DNA from: a bacterium | Lineage (GTDB): Bacteria; Spirochaetota; Leptospiria; Leptospirales; Leptonemataceae | Direction of reading: 5' to 3' | Length of the DNA stretch: 64,000 bases | Assembly (NCBI GenBank): GCA_024742665.1 | Contig: JANSYA010000005.1 | Location: forward strand, 310,001 to 374,000 | Shown: one piece after another, positions 51,575 through 59,372 of the stretch | How the letters are laid out: each line of letters opens with the position of its first letter | Position numbering within the stretch: the stretch's first letter is position 1 | Translations under genes and position numbers: made by a program | Notes under the pieces: generated by a model | The model's database searches: none | The model's input: only the letters and a program-made list of their open reading frames with translations | Told to the model about the DNA's origin: nothing

Positions 51575-51842
51575 AGCGATCGAAGAGCGCTTAAAGAAAT
51601 TTCGGCGGGGCCTTCGCCGCGAAGATCAGACCGCCCTCGATAGTATTATGCGTGCGGCGCGCTATCAGCTGCAGTCGGGAGTGCTGGCCGCGAGTCCGAA
51701 TCCCTTCGACTCGGTCGCGCTTTCGGCTTTGATCGATCAGGAGCGTCGTCTGTGTGCGTATCAGAGCGAAATCGAAGATCTGCGCAATCAACTGCAGGTG
51801 CTGGGCAAAGAGTTCTCCGTAGTGCGATCGATGGCCGTTTGA
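51537..51842 (+). CDS. Small helical protein of the polymerase cassette
   Basis: This 101-residue protein is predicted to be helical throughout, with coiled-coil character at both ends (QIEAIEERLKKFRRGLRREDQTALDSIMRAARYQLQ and LIDQERRLCAYQSEIEDLRNQLQVLGKEF). No signal peptide or metal motif. It overlaps the RecA-like gene by 38 bases in another frame and so is coupled to it. A strong terminator-like hairpin follows before the polymerase gene. It may bridge the two larger proteins; this is inference from gene order. Confidence 0.65.
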   Translation: MGRTLAPYSMQIEAIEERLKKFRRGLRREDQTALDSIMRAARYQLQSGVLAASPNPFDSVALSALIDQERRLCAYQSEIEDLRNQLQVLGKEFSVVRSMAV

Positions 51843-51862
51843 GCCGGACCGCGCCAGCTGGA

Positions 51863-51908
51863 CCGGCTGACCCGGGAGAAACGCTCGGGTCAGACCGGCC
51901 TATTTTTT
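51863..51908 (+). terminator. Terminator or attenuator between the small gene and the polymerase gene
   Basis: CCGGCTGACCCG (51863-51874) pairs with CGGGTCAG-A-CCGG (51886-51898) with one bulge, followed by TATTTTTT. It sits inside the cassette, 15 bases before the polymerase ATG, so read-through would be needed for polymerase expression unless a promoter lies within it. Confidence 0.75.
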
Positions 51909-51922
51909 AACAAAGCAGTGCG

Positions 51923-54310
51923 ATGATAAAACCGATCGCGTCCGAAATCGAAGGCTTTGTTTTCGACGTATACAATTTCGAAGACGACGTCTTCGTATGG
52001 ATCATCGACGACCAGCACCGGCTGCATTTATTTCGCGACAAGTACCATCCCGTGATTTATGCGGCGGGGCCGGACGCCGTCATGACGAAATTCCTGGATC
52101 GTTTGCGGCAGCTCGACGCGCTGCACGGCGAACCCCGCGGCGTCGTAAAAAAACATTTCTATCGCAATGACGAAGCGCCGGTGCTGGAGATTTCGATTAC
52201 GCGTCCGTCTGTTTTGCCCAGGATTCGGCGTCGCCTCTACGCTTTCTACGGCCGTCTGGATATCTATCACTCCGATATTGAAATTCCAACGGCGTACATG
52301 TTCGACCGCGGGATCCATCCTTTCGCGCGAGTGAGCGTGTTATACAGCCAGGGCCGGACCTTTCAGGAGATTGAGGGTTTCGTCCTGAAATCCGATTCCG
52401 ATTCCGATTCCGGATCCGGAGAAGAATCCGCGCGAGATTTTGCAAATCGTGAAGATCCTGAAAAGACCGCGGGCCGCAGCCTGGAGTACGATCTGCCGGA
52501 CCTGCGAATCCTGCGCATGTACTTAAAGTACAGCCATCGCCTGCCGATCGGGCAAAATACGCTCGTGCTGGAGCCGGCCGGCGAAAAGCCCCGGGAAATC
52601 CCGGGGGACGATCCCCTGGCCCTGGTCGACGCGGTCAACGACGCGATGCTGGAATACGATCCGGATGTGCTGCTGACTTCTTTCGGCGATCAGACTATCC
52701 TGCCCTTTTTATTCGAGACCGCGCAAAAACACAAGCGTCGTCTCTATCTGGACCGCGACGCGCCGATGACCGTGCGCAAGATCGTCACGAAAGGTCATAG
52801 CTATAATACGTACGGTTCCTGGATTTATGTTGCGCCGGCCTATCCGCTCTTCGGTCGCCTGCATGTCGACTCCGCGAACTCCTTCGTGTATAAAGAGTCC
52901 GAGCTGGTCGGTGTGATTGAACTCGCACGCCTGTCGTGCATTCCGGTGCAGCGCATGGCGCGATCGTCGACCGGCGCTGCTTTAACCGCTATCGAAACGC
53001 GGGTCGCATTAAATAGCGGTTATCTTGTGCCCTGGCAGAAGAGCGCCGCCGAAGAACCCAAGACCGCCTACGAATTGCTGACGGTCGATAAAGGCGGCGT
53101 GCAGTTTGTGCCGGACGTGCGCGAAAGCTGCGTTTACGAAAACATGGCTCAGCTCGACTTCAGCCAGATGTATCCGAGCATTATGGTGATTCACAACATC
53201 AGTCCCGAAACGGTGAACTGCCTGTGCTGTCGCGATACCCCGGGAGTGCCGCGAGTACCTGAAGCGAATTATCGCATTTGTATTCAGCGGCGGGGCATCG
53301 TGGCGGAAGCCCTCGAACAGATTCTACTGCGTCGCGCCTATTATAAAAAACGCAAGCAGCAAAGTCAGGGCTTGCAGCGCGAAATCTACGACGCCATGCA
53401 GAGCGCGATCAAATGGATGCTGGTGACTTCGTTTGGTTATCTGGGTTATCGCAACGCGAAATTCGGGCGTATCGAAAGTCACGAAAGCGTGACGGCCTTC
53501 GGTCGCGAAAAACTGCTGAGCGCGAAAGAAGCCGCTGAAGATCGCGGTTACGACCTGGTTCACGGCATCACCGATTCGATCTTTATTAAGAAAGCGGGCG
53601 CGAAACTATGCGCAGGGGAATTATCGGAGCTCTGCGAAGAGATTTACCGGCGGACACGCGTGCAGATGGCGGTCGACGGCGTCTATACCTGGGTCGTGTT
53701 TTTACCATCGAAGGCCGATCCCGCTCTGGGCGTCATGACCCGCTACTTCGGACGCTTTACGAACGGCGAATTAAAAATACGCGGCATCGCCGCGCGGCGC
53801 AAAGACACGCCTGAATTCTTACGCGAAGCGCAGCTGGCCTTTCTTGAGGTGATGCGCGCCGCCGATTCCGTCTCGAAGCTGCGGGAACTACATCCACAAA
53901 TGGATGCGCAGTATCGAGACTTTGAGGAGCAGATCGTTTCCGGCCGGGTTTCGTTTAAGGATCTGCTGATTCGCCGCAAGGTCACGCGGGGGCTCGCCGA
54001 ATACAAAACGCCTTCGATCGCTACGGTTGTTTCGCTAAGACAAATTCAAAATATGACCGGCGCCGAAATCCAGGCCGGCGATCGCGTGCGTTATCTGGCG
54101 GTCGCCCACAAACATCGCAATCCCAACAGGCGCTGGCTTTCGGAAGAGGCGGCCGATCGCCTGTGCGAAAAACGAAACGCTCCGCCGGAGTACGACGTCG
54201 AATACTATCGTCGTTTATTGTGGGAGGTGTATCGCGAAGTCTGGGATTATTTTGCGCCCGAAGATTATTTTCTCAGATCCCCCGGCGCGCAGCTGTGGCT
54301 GGAACTGTGA
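51923..54310 (+). CDS. B-family DNA polymerase, PolB2-like, without proofreading motifs
   Basis: This is a 795-residue protein. The polymerase part is clear: motif A LDFSQMYPSIMVIHNISPE near 411, motif B KWMLVTSFGYLGYRNAKFGRIE near 496, and motif C HGITDSIFIKK near 548, where the usual DTD is ITD and only the second Asp remains. The region of the 3-5 exonuclease (residues 180-340) has strand order but no DxE (Exo I), no N-x-x-x-F/Y-D (Exo II) and no Y-x-x-x-D (Exo III). This mix is known to me from archaeal PolB2/Dpo2, a damage-bypass group. A Ser-Asp repeat (156-166) lies in the N-terminal domain. It is the third gene of a cassette. Confidence 0.85.
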   Translation: MIKPIASEIEGFVFDVYNFEDDVFVWIIDDQHRLHLFRDKYHPVIYAAGPDAVMTKFLDRLRQLDALHGEPRGVVKKHFYRNDEAPVLEISITRPSVLPRIRRRLYAFYGRLDIYHSDIEIPTAYMFDRGIHPFARVSVLYSQGRTFQEIEGFVLKSDSDSDSGSGEESARDFANREDPEKTAGRSLEYDLPDLRILRMYLKYSHRLPIGQNTLVLEPAGEKPREIPGDDPLALVDAVNDAMLEYDPDVLLTSFGDQTILPFLFETAQKHKRRLYLDRDAPMTVRKIVTKGHSYNTYGSWIYVAPAYPLFGRLHVDSANSFVYKESELVGVIELARLSCIPVQRMARSSTGAALTAIETRVALNSGYLVPWQKSAAEEPKTAYELLTVDKGGVQFVPDVRESCVYENMAQLDFSQMYPSIMVIHNISPETVNCLCCRDTPGVPRVPEANYRICIQRRGIVAEALEQILLRRAYYKKRKQQSQGLQREIYDAMQSAIKWMLVTSFGYLGYRNAKFGRIESHESVTAFGREKLLSAKEAAEDRGYDLVHGITDSIFIKKAGAKLCAGELSELCEEIYRRTRVQMAVDGVYTWVVFLPSKADPALGVMTRYFGRFTNGELKIRGIAARRKDTPEFLREAQLAFLEVMRAADSVSKLRELHPQMDAQYRDFEEQIVSGRVSFKDLLIRRKVTRGLAEYKTPSIATVVSLRQIQNMTGAEIQAGDRVRYLAVAHKHRNPNRRWLSEEAADRLCEKRNAPPEYDVEYYRRLLWEVYREVWDYFAPEDYFLRSPGAQLWLEL
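52391..52420 (+). repeat. Hexanucleotide repeat inside the polymerase gene
   Basis: TCCGAT is repeated three times and TCCGGA twice, coding for a SDSDSDSGSG stretch. Unit length is a multiple of three, so copy number changes would not shift the frame. Confidence 0.7.
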
Positions 54311-54746
54311 CGCGCAAAGAGCGCCTGCGCACGCAATTTGCTTTACGTGAAGAACTCGCAGAGCGAGCAAAGAACCGGAGCCCTGCGAAGAGCGATCACC
54401 GATCACCGAAGTCCTGATGTTTACCAACACTCTGCGTTATTTGACGTTCCGACGATTGCTCGTCTGGTTCCTGATTCTCAATGGCCTGGTGCTGGCCGTC
54501 GGCGCGCTGCCTGCATCGGCTCTCTGCACAGCGGACGTGAGGGCGCGCGGCTTCGCCTGCAGGGCGAGCACGATGAAGAGCTACCCGTTGGCCGCGCCTT
54601 TTTGAACGTCCTGCGCGATCGGCTGGCAGAAACGCCGCGTCGATGACGCCGCTACGGTTGTTGTTCGTTCCTGGAGCGTCGATCGAAGCGATGCAGCGTC
54701 CGTTTGCGATTGCCGCCGATAAAAACGCGTCGCTTGCTTCATCAGC
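54311..54746 (+). other. Gene-poor stretch with a possible decayed gene
   Basis: Between the polymerase and DUF2141 genes no intact gene is found. The first 100 bases hold nothing recognisable. The rest contains fragments of protein-like sequence in two frames, listed separately as a pseudogene. Confidence 0.4.
54417..54710 (+). pseudogene. Probable frameshifted small membrane or exported protein gene
   Basis: From the ATG at 54417 the frame reads a membrane-type N-terminus (LTFRRLLVWFLILNGLVLAVGALPASAL), then loses character. A second frame continues GARLRLQGEHDEELPVGRAF and LNVLRDRLAETPRR, and the first frame resumes with DDAATVVVRSWSVDRSD before a stop near 54710. This switching suggests at least two small indels in an old gene. 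The family is unknown. Alternatively these are chance frames in high-GC DNA. Confidence 0.35.
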
Positions 54747-55193
54747 ATGAACGCAACAATCAGGCGATGCGCTTTTCTGATTTGCATCGCCGCACATTCG
54801 CCGATAGCATCCACGCCCGCAGCCACAACGACGCCCGTACTTCGAATCAGCGGAATCCAGGCGGCGCGCGGGCAACTGCTGATCGGGATCCACAGAAGCT
54901 CCGCCAGTTTCCCGGGTGATTGGGATCGGGCGGAACGTTTCTTAAAGGTGCCGATCAAGAAGAGGGGCGATCAAATCGTTGAAATCCCGAAGCTTGCGCT
55001 CGGGACCTGCGCCATCATCGTCGTTCACGATCTCGATGGGGACAGCCGCATGACGAAGAATCTGATCGGCTTCCCTCAGGAGCCCTTTGGTACCAGCAAC
55101 AATCCCACTTTCTATGGCCCTCCACGATTTCGTGCAGCGGCGTTTACGCTCAAGCCCGGGGAGCAAATCGCAGTGCGCCTGGTGCGTCTATGA
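54747..55193 (+). CDS. DUF2141 family exported protein
   Basis: This 148-residue protein has a signal peptide of about 28 residues (CAFLICIAAHSPIASTPAA). The mature part is a small beta domain with the DUF2141 landmarks. ARGQLLIGIHRSSASFPGD is its N-terminal strand, KLALGTCAIIVVHDLDGDSRMTKNLIGFPQEPFGTSNNP matches the usual YAVAVFHDENGNGKLDTNFLGIPKEGYGFSNN pattern, and GPPRFRAAAFTLKPGEQI is the closing segment. Function of the family is unknown; members are secreted. Its stop overlaps the ATG of a 49-residue membrane protein gene by four bases. Confidence 0.85.
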   Translation: MNATIRRCAFLICIAAHSPIASTPAATTTPVLRISGIQAARGQLLIGIHRSSASFPGDWDRAERFLKVPIKKRGDQIVEIPKLALGTCAIIVVHDLDGDSRMTKNLIGFPQEPFGTSNNPTFYGPPRFRAAAFTLKPGEQIAVRLVRL

Positions 55194-55339
55194 ACAAGGA
55201 CGTGCTTTCAGCGATCAAAGTCTCCGCGCTGGCGTGCGTTCTGGGTGCAGTGCTGCTTGCTTATGCGGCCTTCTTCCTGTCGACGGTCGTGATTACAGTA
55301 TTTCCAGATCCGCTGGCCCCTTTCCGAAACGTGCTGTGA
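55190..55339 (+). CDS. Small single-helix membrane protein coupled to the DUF2141 gene
   Basis: This 49-residue product has the short basic start MNKDVLSAIK, one strong membrane helix (VSALACVLGAVLLAYAAFFL) and the end VVITVFPDPLAPFRNVL. The ATG overlaps the upstream TGA (ATGA), the same coupling seen for many genes in this window, which argues for a real gene. No family is recognised. The next gene, on the other strand, ends 29 bases further on. Confidence 0.5.
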   Translation: MNKDVLSAIKVSALACVLGAVLLAYAAFFLSTVVITVFPDPLAPFRNVL

Positions 55340-55368
55340 GTCAGGAGCTTCGCTTACAAACTCTGTCG

Positions 55369-56085
55369 CTACTGTTGCACGCAGTACAGACCGGCGGCGG
55401 AACCGCAGGGGCGATTGGGATCGTTCTCGATGAAATTTGTCGCTGTGTTGTTTCGCGCGCCGCTGGAGCCCAGAGTGATCGCGGTCCAGGCGACACAGTC
55501 GTTGCCGGGAGTCCAGGTGGTCGCGTTCGTTCTGGTAAAGCCGGTCCACATATTAAAAAAAGCGCCGAAGGCGTTCGTTAGCGGGAAGTCCAGCACGGCG
55601 GCGCTGTTCGTCACGCCCACTACGGTCGTGCCGTCCTGTAAGCGATACTCCATCGAAGGCTGCAGGGTCCAATCGAGACTCTGGGTTCGGACGCCCGCCG
55701 CCATTAACATCGCCCTGTACTGCGAGCCGGCGGGCAGCCCGCCCGGAACTTCGGCCAGGCATTTGGCGTCCGCTCCGGGGATGCCGCCCACTGCGGATCC
55801 CGACCAGCCGGTGGCGGCGTTGGTCGCCGAATACATATAGCAGAATCCCTGATCTTCGCAGGGCGGAGCGGAAGCCGCGACTGTGGCCGCAGTCGATTGC
55901 GTATACAGCAAAAAGCTCAGATCGGGATGGCAGACCCCGTCGCGCCCGGAGCAGCTCGAATCGGCGACGGCGCAGGCGCCGCTCGTGCAGATCAAAAAGC
56001 CCAGCGCCAGAAGGCCGAATCGCCGCCGCACGGCCTGCCGGTCGATCTCCGGCTTGCGGCGCAAAAAATAAAAGCAGTGCATCAT
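55369..56085 (-). CDS. DUF1554-domain lipoprotein
   Basis: This protein has 238 residues from the ATG at 56085; a GTG fifteen bases earlier is possible. A signal segment (FGLLALGFLICTSGAC) ends in a likely lipobox. The Cys-rich mature domain shows the DUF1554 order. GFCYMYSATNAATGWSGSAVGGIPGADAKCLAEVPGGLPAGSQYRAML comes first, then LDWTLQPSMEYRLQDGTTVVGVTNSAAVLDFPLTNAF. It closes with WTGFTRTNATTWTPGNDCVAWTAITL and GLYCVQQ. I know this domain mostly from Leptospira outer-surface lipoproteins, which makes the gene a lineage marker. The function is unknown. It is convergent with the DUF2141 pair and divergent from the NarL-type regulator gene. Confidence 0.85.
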   Translation of the reverse strand: MMHCFYFLRRKPEIDRQAVRRRFGLLALGFLICTSGACAVADSSCSGRDGVCHPDLSFLLYTQSTAATVAASAPPCEDQGFCYMYSATNAATGWSGSAVGGIPGADAKCLAEVPGGLPAGSQYRAMLMAAGVRTQSLDWTLQPSMEYRLQDGTTVVGVTNSAAVLDFPLTNAFGAFFNMWTGFTRTNATTWTPGNDCVAWTAITLGSSGARNNTATNFIENDPNRPCGSAAGLYCVQQ

Positions 56086-56273
56086 ACAGTGGAATAACAC
56101 AGCGCGCGGCGATTCTATTCGGTTAGATTACGAGACGAATTGCGGACTTCCGCAATCGCCGCTGCGGATTTCCGAACCACGGCGCGCAGCGCGTACTCAA
56201 AAATGCTTGCCAGGCTCGCGGATACGAACCTCCATTTGGGGCTGGCTCCGCGGGCCTCGCTCACGTATCTATA

Positions 56274-56969
56274 ATGGATCGCAAACCAGCCATCGCAATC
56301 ATCGACGATCATCCCATGCTGCGCGCCGGCCTGTCGGGCGTGCTGGCGAGTCGCGGCTTTGAAGTAGTTGCTCAGGTGGACAGCGGCGATGATTTTGTGG
56401 CCGTCCTTCAAGAGGGCGAAAGCGTCGATCTGGTTTTACTCGACATCGATCTCGGCGACGAAAACGGACTCGCGGTCCTGCAGCGACTGCGTAAAATTCG
56501 GCCGGAGTTATTCGTCGTAATTTTATCGCATCATGACGAAGCGCATATCGTGCAAACCGCGTTGGACCGGGGCGCGCATGGATTCATTCTCAAGCGCGAA
56601 AGCGGCGAAACGCTTGCGGTGACTCTGAAAAGCATTTTGCAAGGAGTGACGCCGGTGCTTTCGCCGATGATTCAGGTCGCCCTGCGTCGGGACTCCGAGC
56701 GCAAGAAACCGATCGACGAGCTGAGCGCCAGGGAACTGGAAGTGCTGCGATTGCTTGCGATGGGCTACCGCTACCGCGAAATAGCCGACGACCTGGGAGT
56801 GTCGAAGCGAACAGTGGAATATCATTCCCAGGCTTTACGCGAAAAACTGGACGCCGAAAGTCTGGTCGATCTGGTTCGCATCGCCGACGAATACCTGCCG
56901 CGGGAATCCTTAAATAAAGCGGCGCGCGAAAAACGAAAACGCGAAGACGGCGGCGCGACGAATACTTAA
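56274..56969 (+). CDS. NarL/FixJ-type response regulator
   Basis: This 231-residue protein has a receiver domain at 5-122: IAIIDDHPMLRAGL (acidic pair), LVLLDIDLGDENG (phosphorylated Asp), VVILSHHDEAHI and GFILKRESGE (Lys). A LuxR-type helix-turn-helix at 150-205 reads DELSARELEVLRLLAMGYRYREIADDLGVSKRTVEYHSQALREKL. The C-terminal 20 residues are Lys/Arg/Glu-rich. The TAA is immediately followed by the ATG of the histidine kinase gene, so the pair is co-expressed as a two-component system. No target site was identified. Confidence 0.93.
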   Translation: MDRKPAIAIIDDHPMLRAGLSGVLASRGFEVVAQVDSGDDFVAVLQEGESVDLVLLDIDLGDENGLAVLQRLRKIRPELFVVILSHHDEAHIVQTALDRGAHGFILKRESGETLAVTLKSILQGVTPVLSPMIQVALRRDSERKKPIDELSARELEVLRLLAMGYRYREIADDLGVSKRTVEYHSQALREKLDAESLVDLVRIADEYLPRESLNKAAREKRKREDGGATNT

Positions 56970-59327
56970 ATGCCTGCAAATCTTTCAGGCGATTGTCGCC
57001 ACCGACGATTCAAGCGCGCACGAACCGCTCTACGATTCCTGGCCGGTCCGGCAATCGCCGTCTTGCTGAGTTGCAGCGCGCCCGGCTCGAACACGCCGGA
57101 TATTTCGATCGAGGCTCAGGTAGCGGAAGATCAGGGTGCGGACTGGGACTTCGAGGATATTCTCATCGGCAGCCGCGACGCGGAATTTCGACCGCTGGTT
57201 CAGCCATCGGAAAATTTCGGCGCGAACCGTTCCGCTTACTGGGTGCGGGTCGAAATTCAGTCCGACGTGCGGCCGCTTCTTCTGGAAGTAGACTACGCGG
57301 CGTTGCCTTCGGTAGAGTTTTATCTGCCGGAACCAGTGACGGACATATTCGTCGCCGAGCAATATCGCCTGGTGCGAACCGGCCGCGAAATCGCATTCGG
57401 CGAACGACCGCTGCCGACTCTGACTCATGTCGTTCGCATTGAAGACGTGATTCGGAGTCCGGTCTATATTCGCATTCAGTCGAGTTATACGGTGATCGGC
57501 GTGCGCGCCTTCACGATTGATGCGTTCGAGAAAAAGCAGAGTACCGAGAACGTCGTCTTCGGAATGTACTACGGTCTGATTCTCGGCATCGTGGCTTATA
57601 ATTTATTCGTCTGGCTTTCCGCCCGCGACCGAAGCTTTTTGTTTTACGTGCTCTTTATTTTATCTTTGAGCGCGCAGCAGGCTGTGTTTTTCGGATTGGC
57701 CTTTCGTTTTTTCTGGCCGGACTCGCCGCTGATCGAAGATCGCGCGTACAGCGTATTTACAGCCGCGGCCAATATCTTCGGTTTGAGTTTCGCCTACGCC
57801 TTTTTGAATATTCGCGAGAAAGTTTCGGAACTGAGCCTCGCGTTTCGCATCGCCATCGCCGCAAGCGCGGTTCTACTTGTGGCCGGCGTTATCGTTCCGC
57901 GCGCGGATCTATTGCAGATTTTACGTTTCGTGGCTTTGTTTTCCGCGCTCATGATCTTCGTCGGGATTATTCTCGGCATGCGGCGCGGCGTGCGCGAAGC
58001 GCGATTCTTTTTGATCGCTTCGGGTTTTACGACGCTGGCAGTGATCGTATTCGTAATTCCGATGTTTCGAATCGTGCCGTCCGGTTTCTTAACCCGGCAC
58101 GCCCTGCTGGTCAGCTCCGCCGTCGATGCGCTGCTGCTTTCGCTGGCCCTGGCGGATCGGATCAATATTCTACGCGGCGAAAAGAGCGACGCCCTCGATC
58201 GCGAACGTCGACTGAACGACGATCGGCGAATGCTGCTCGACGTGACTAAAAGTCTTTCGACTTCGGAAGATGCGCCGGCGGCTGTGCGAATCGTTCTGGA
58301 TCATCTGTTTCTCTGGCGTCCACAGCTATTCAGCGGCGTTGTATCCGTATGGCTGAGCGCGGGGCTGTCCGAGCGCGGTGGCGTTCGCAGCTTTATTCGC
58401 GCATCCGCCCCTGCTACAGGCTTCGCACTCGCTCCGCTCCGAGAAACTTCCGATGGCAAGAGCGAAGCGAATCTACAGCGGGCTCTGGCCGCCGGCTCCA
58501 GCGCATTGATCGTCGGTCGCCGCGAAGATCCCCTGGCTGTATTCGAATTCGAATCGCAACCGCATCTCGATTCGCGCGAAAGAGTTCACATGCAGAGCGT
58601 CCTGCACTCGCTGAGTCTGCGCCTGCAGGCGATTCGGTCGGCTACCGAGAGCACTCTGGCGACCGTGGCCGGTTTCGCGGCGGGCGTCGTGCACGATCTC
58701 AAAAACGACGTTACGGCCGTGCAGTACTTTCTGGAAGCTATGGCCTCGAATCCTTCAGACGATATCAAAACCAGCATGCTGCGGGATGCGAAAGATAGCC
58801 TGGACGATATGCTCGGCAAAGTGCACGGGGCGTTGGATTTTATGCGCGGCGAACGCGAGCTGGACCTGAAAGATATCGAAGCGGCTGTGTTCGGTGAACT
58901 ACTGGAATCCCGCCTGCGACCGATCTTCGCGGCGAAGCAACAGGAGCTCGACATTCGCATAGACTACGCGGGACCGATTCGCCTGGACGCGCGTCGCATG
59001 ATTCGCGCGATCGCCAATATCGCGCACAACGCCGCCGGGGCGATGCGGGTCGGCGGTCGTTTCGCCGTCGGCGTCGCGCGAAGTCATGGCGAACTCCTGA
59101 TTCGCATGCAGGATTCCGGAAGCGGGATTCCCGAGTCCGTTCGCGATCGTTTGTTTGTTCCGTTTGGCGCGACGACCGGCCGGAGCAGAGGCGGCTATGG
59201 ACTGGGGCTCGCGATCACGCGTTCGATCGTCGAGGAGCACGCGGGCACTGTGGACTGGGAGCGCGAGCCGGACGCCGGAGCCGTGTTTGTGATTCGGCTT
59301 CCGCTTGCGAGCCGCCGCTCCGATTGA
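56970..59327 (+). CDS. 7TM (DISM-type) sensor histidine kinase
   Basis: This 785-residue partner of the preceding regulator has a signal or lipobox near LLSCSAP (residue 35). Residues 50-185 are an extracytoplasmic beta domain of the DISM type (SAYWVRVEIQSDVRPLLLEVDYAALPSVEFYLPE, SPVYIRIQSSYTVIGVRAF). Seven membrane helices lie at about 193-400. A GAF-like region (about 430-545) and a HisKA-like dimerisation helix with FAAGVVHDLKNDVTAVQYFL (His near 573) come next. The ATPase domain ends the protein (IANIAHNAAGAM, DSGSGIPESVRDRLFVPFGATTGRSRGGYGLGLAI). DISM kinases are thought to sense carbohydrate-type signals. Confidence 0.92.
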   Translation: MPANLSGDCRHRRFKRARTALRFLAGPAIAVLLSCSAPGSNTPDISIEAQVAEDQGADWDFEDILIGSRDAEFRPLVQPSENFGANRSAYWVRVEIQSDVRPLLLEVDYAALPSVEFYLPEPVTDIFVAEQYRLVRTGREIAFGERPLPTLTHVVRIEDVIRSPVYIRIQSSYTVIGVRAFTIDAFEKKQSTENVVFGMYYGLILGIVAYNLFVWLSARDRSFLFYVLFILSLSAQQAVFFGLAFRFFWPDSPLIEDRAYSVFTAAANIFGLSFAYAFLNIREKVSELSLAFRIAIAASAVLLVAGVIVPRADLLQILRFVALFSALMIFVGIILGMRRGVREARFFLIASGFTTLAVIVFVIPMFRIVPSGFLTRHALLVSSAVDALLLSLALADRINILRGEKSDALDRERRLNDDRRMLLDVTKSLSTSEDAPAAVRIVLDHLFLWRPQLFSGVVSVWLSAGLSERGGVRSFIRASAPATGFALAPLRETSDGKSEANLQRALAAGSSALIVGRREDPLAVFEFESQPHLDSRERVHMQSVLHSLSLRLQAIRSATESTLATVAGFAAGVVHDLKNDVTAVQYFLEAMASNPSDDIKTSMLRDAKDSLDDMLGKVHGALDFMRGERELDLKDIEAAVFGELLESRLRPIFAAKQQELDIRIDYAGPIRLDARRMIRAIANIAHNAAGAMRVGGRFAVGVARSHGELLIRMQDSGSGIPESVRDRLFVPFGATTGRSRGGYGLGLAITRSIVEEHAGTVDWEREPDAGAVFVIRLPLASRRSD

Positions 59328-59372
59328 GCCTGCGGCGCCGGGCCCTGTGGACAGGATCGCGGAGCCGCGCTC

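Noticed and set aside
52100..52930. A functional proofreading exonuclease in the B-family polymerase
   Set aside because: I searched by eye for DxE, NxxxF/YD and YxxxD motifs in order and did not find them; a structure-based alignment would settle it.
54396..54893. A 165-codon minus-strand frame in the gene-poor region
   Set aside because: Its composition is Arg/Ala/Ser/Asp-rich without any fold signal, and it overlaps the start of the well-supported DUF2141 gene.
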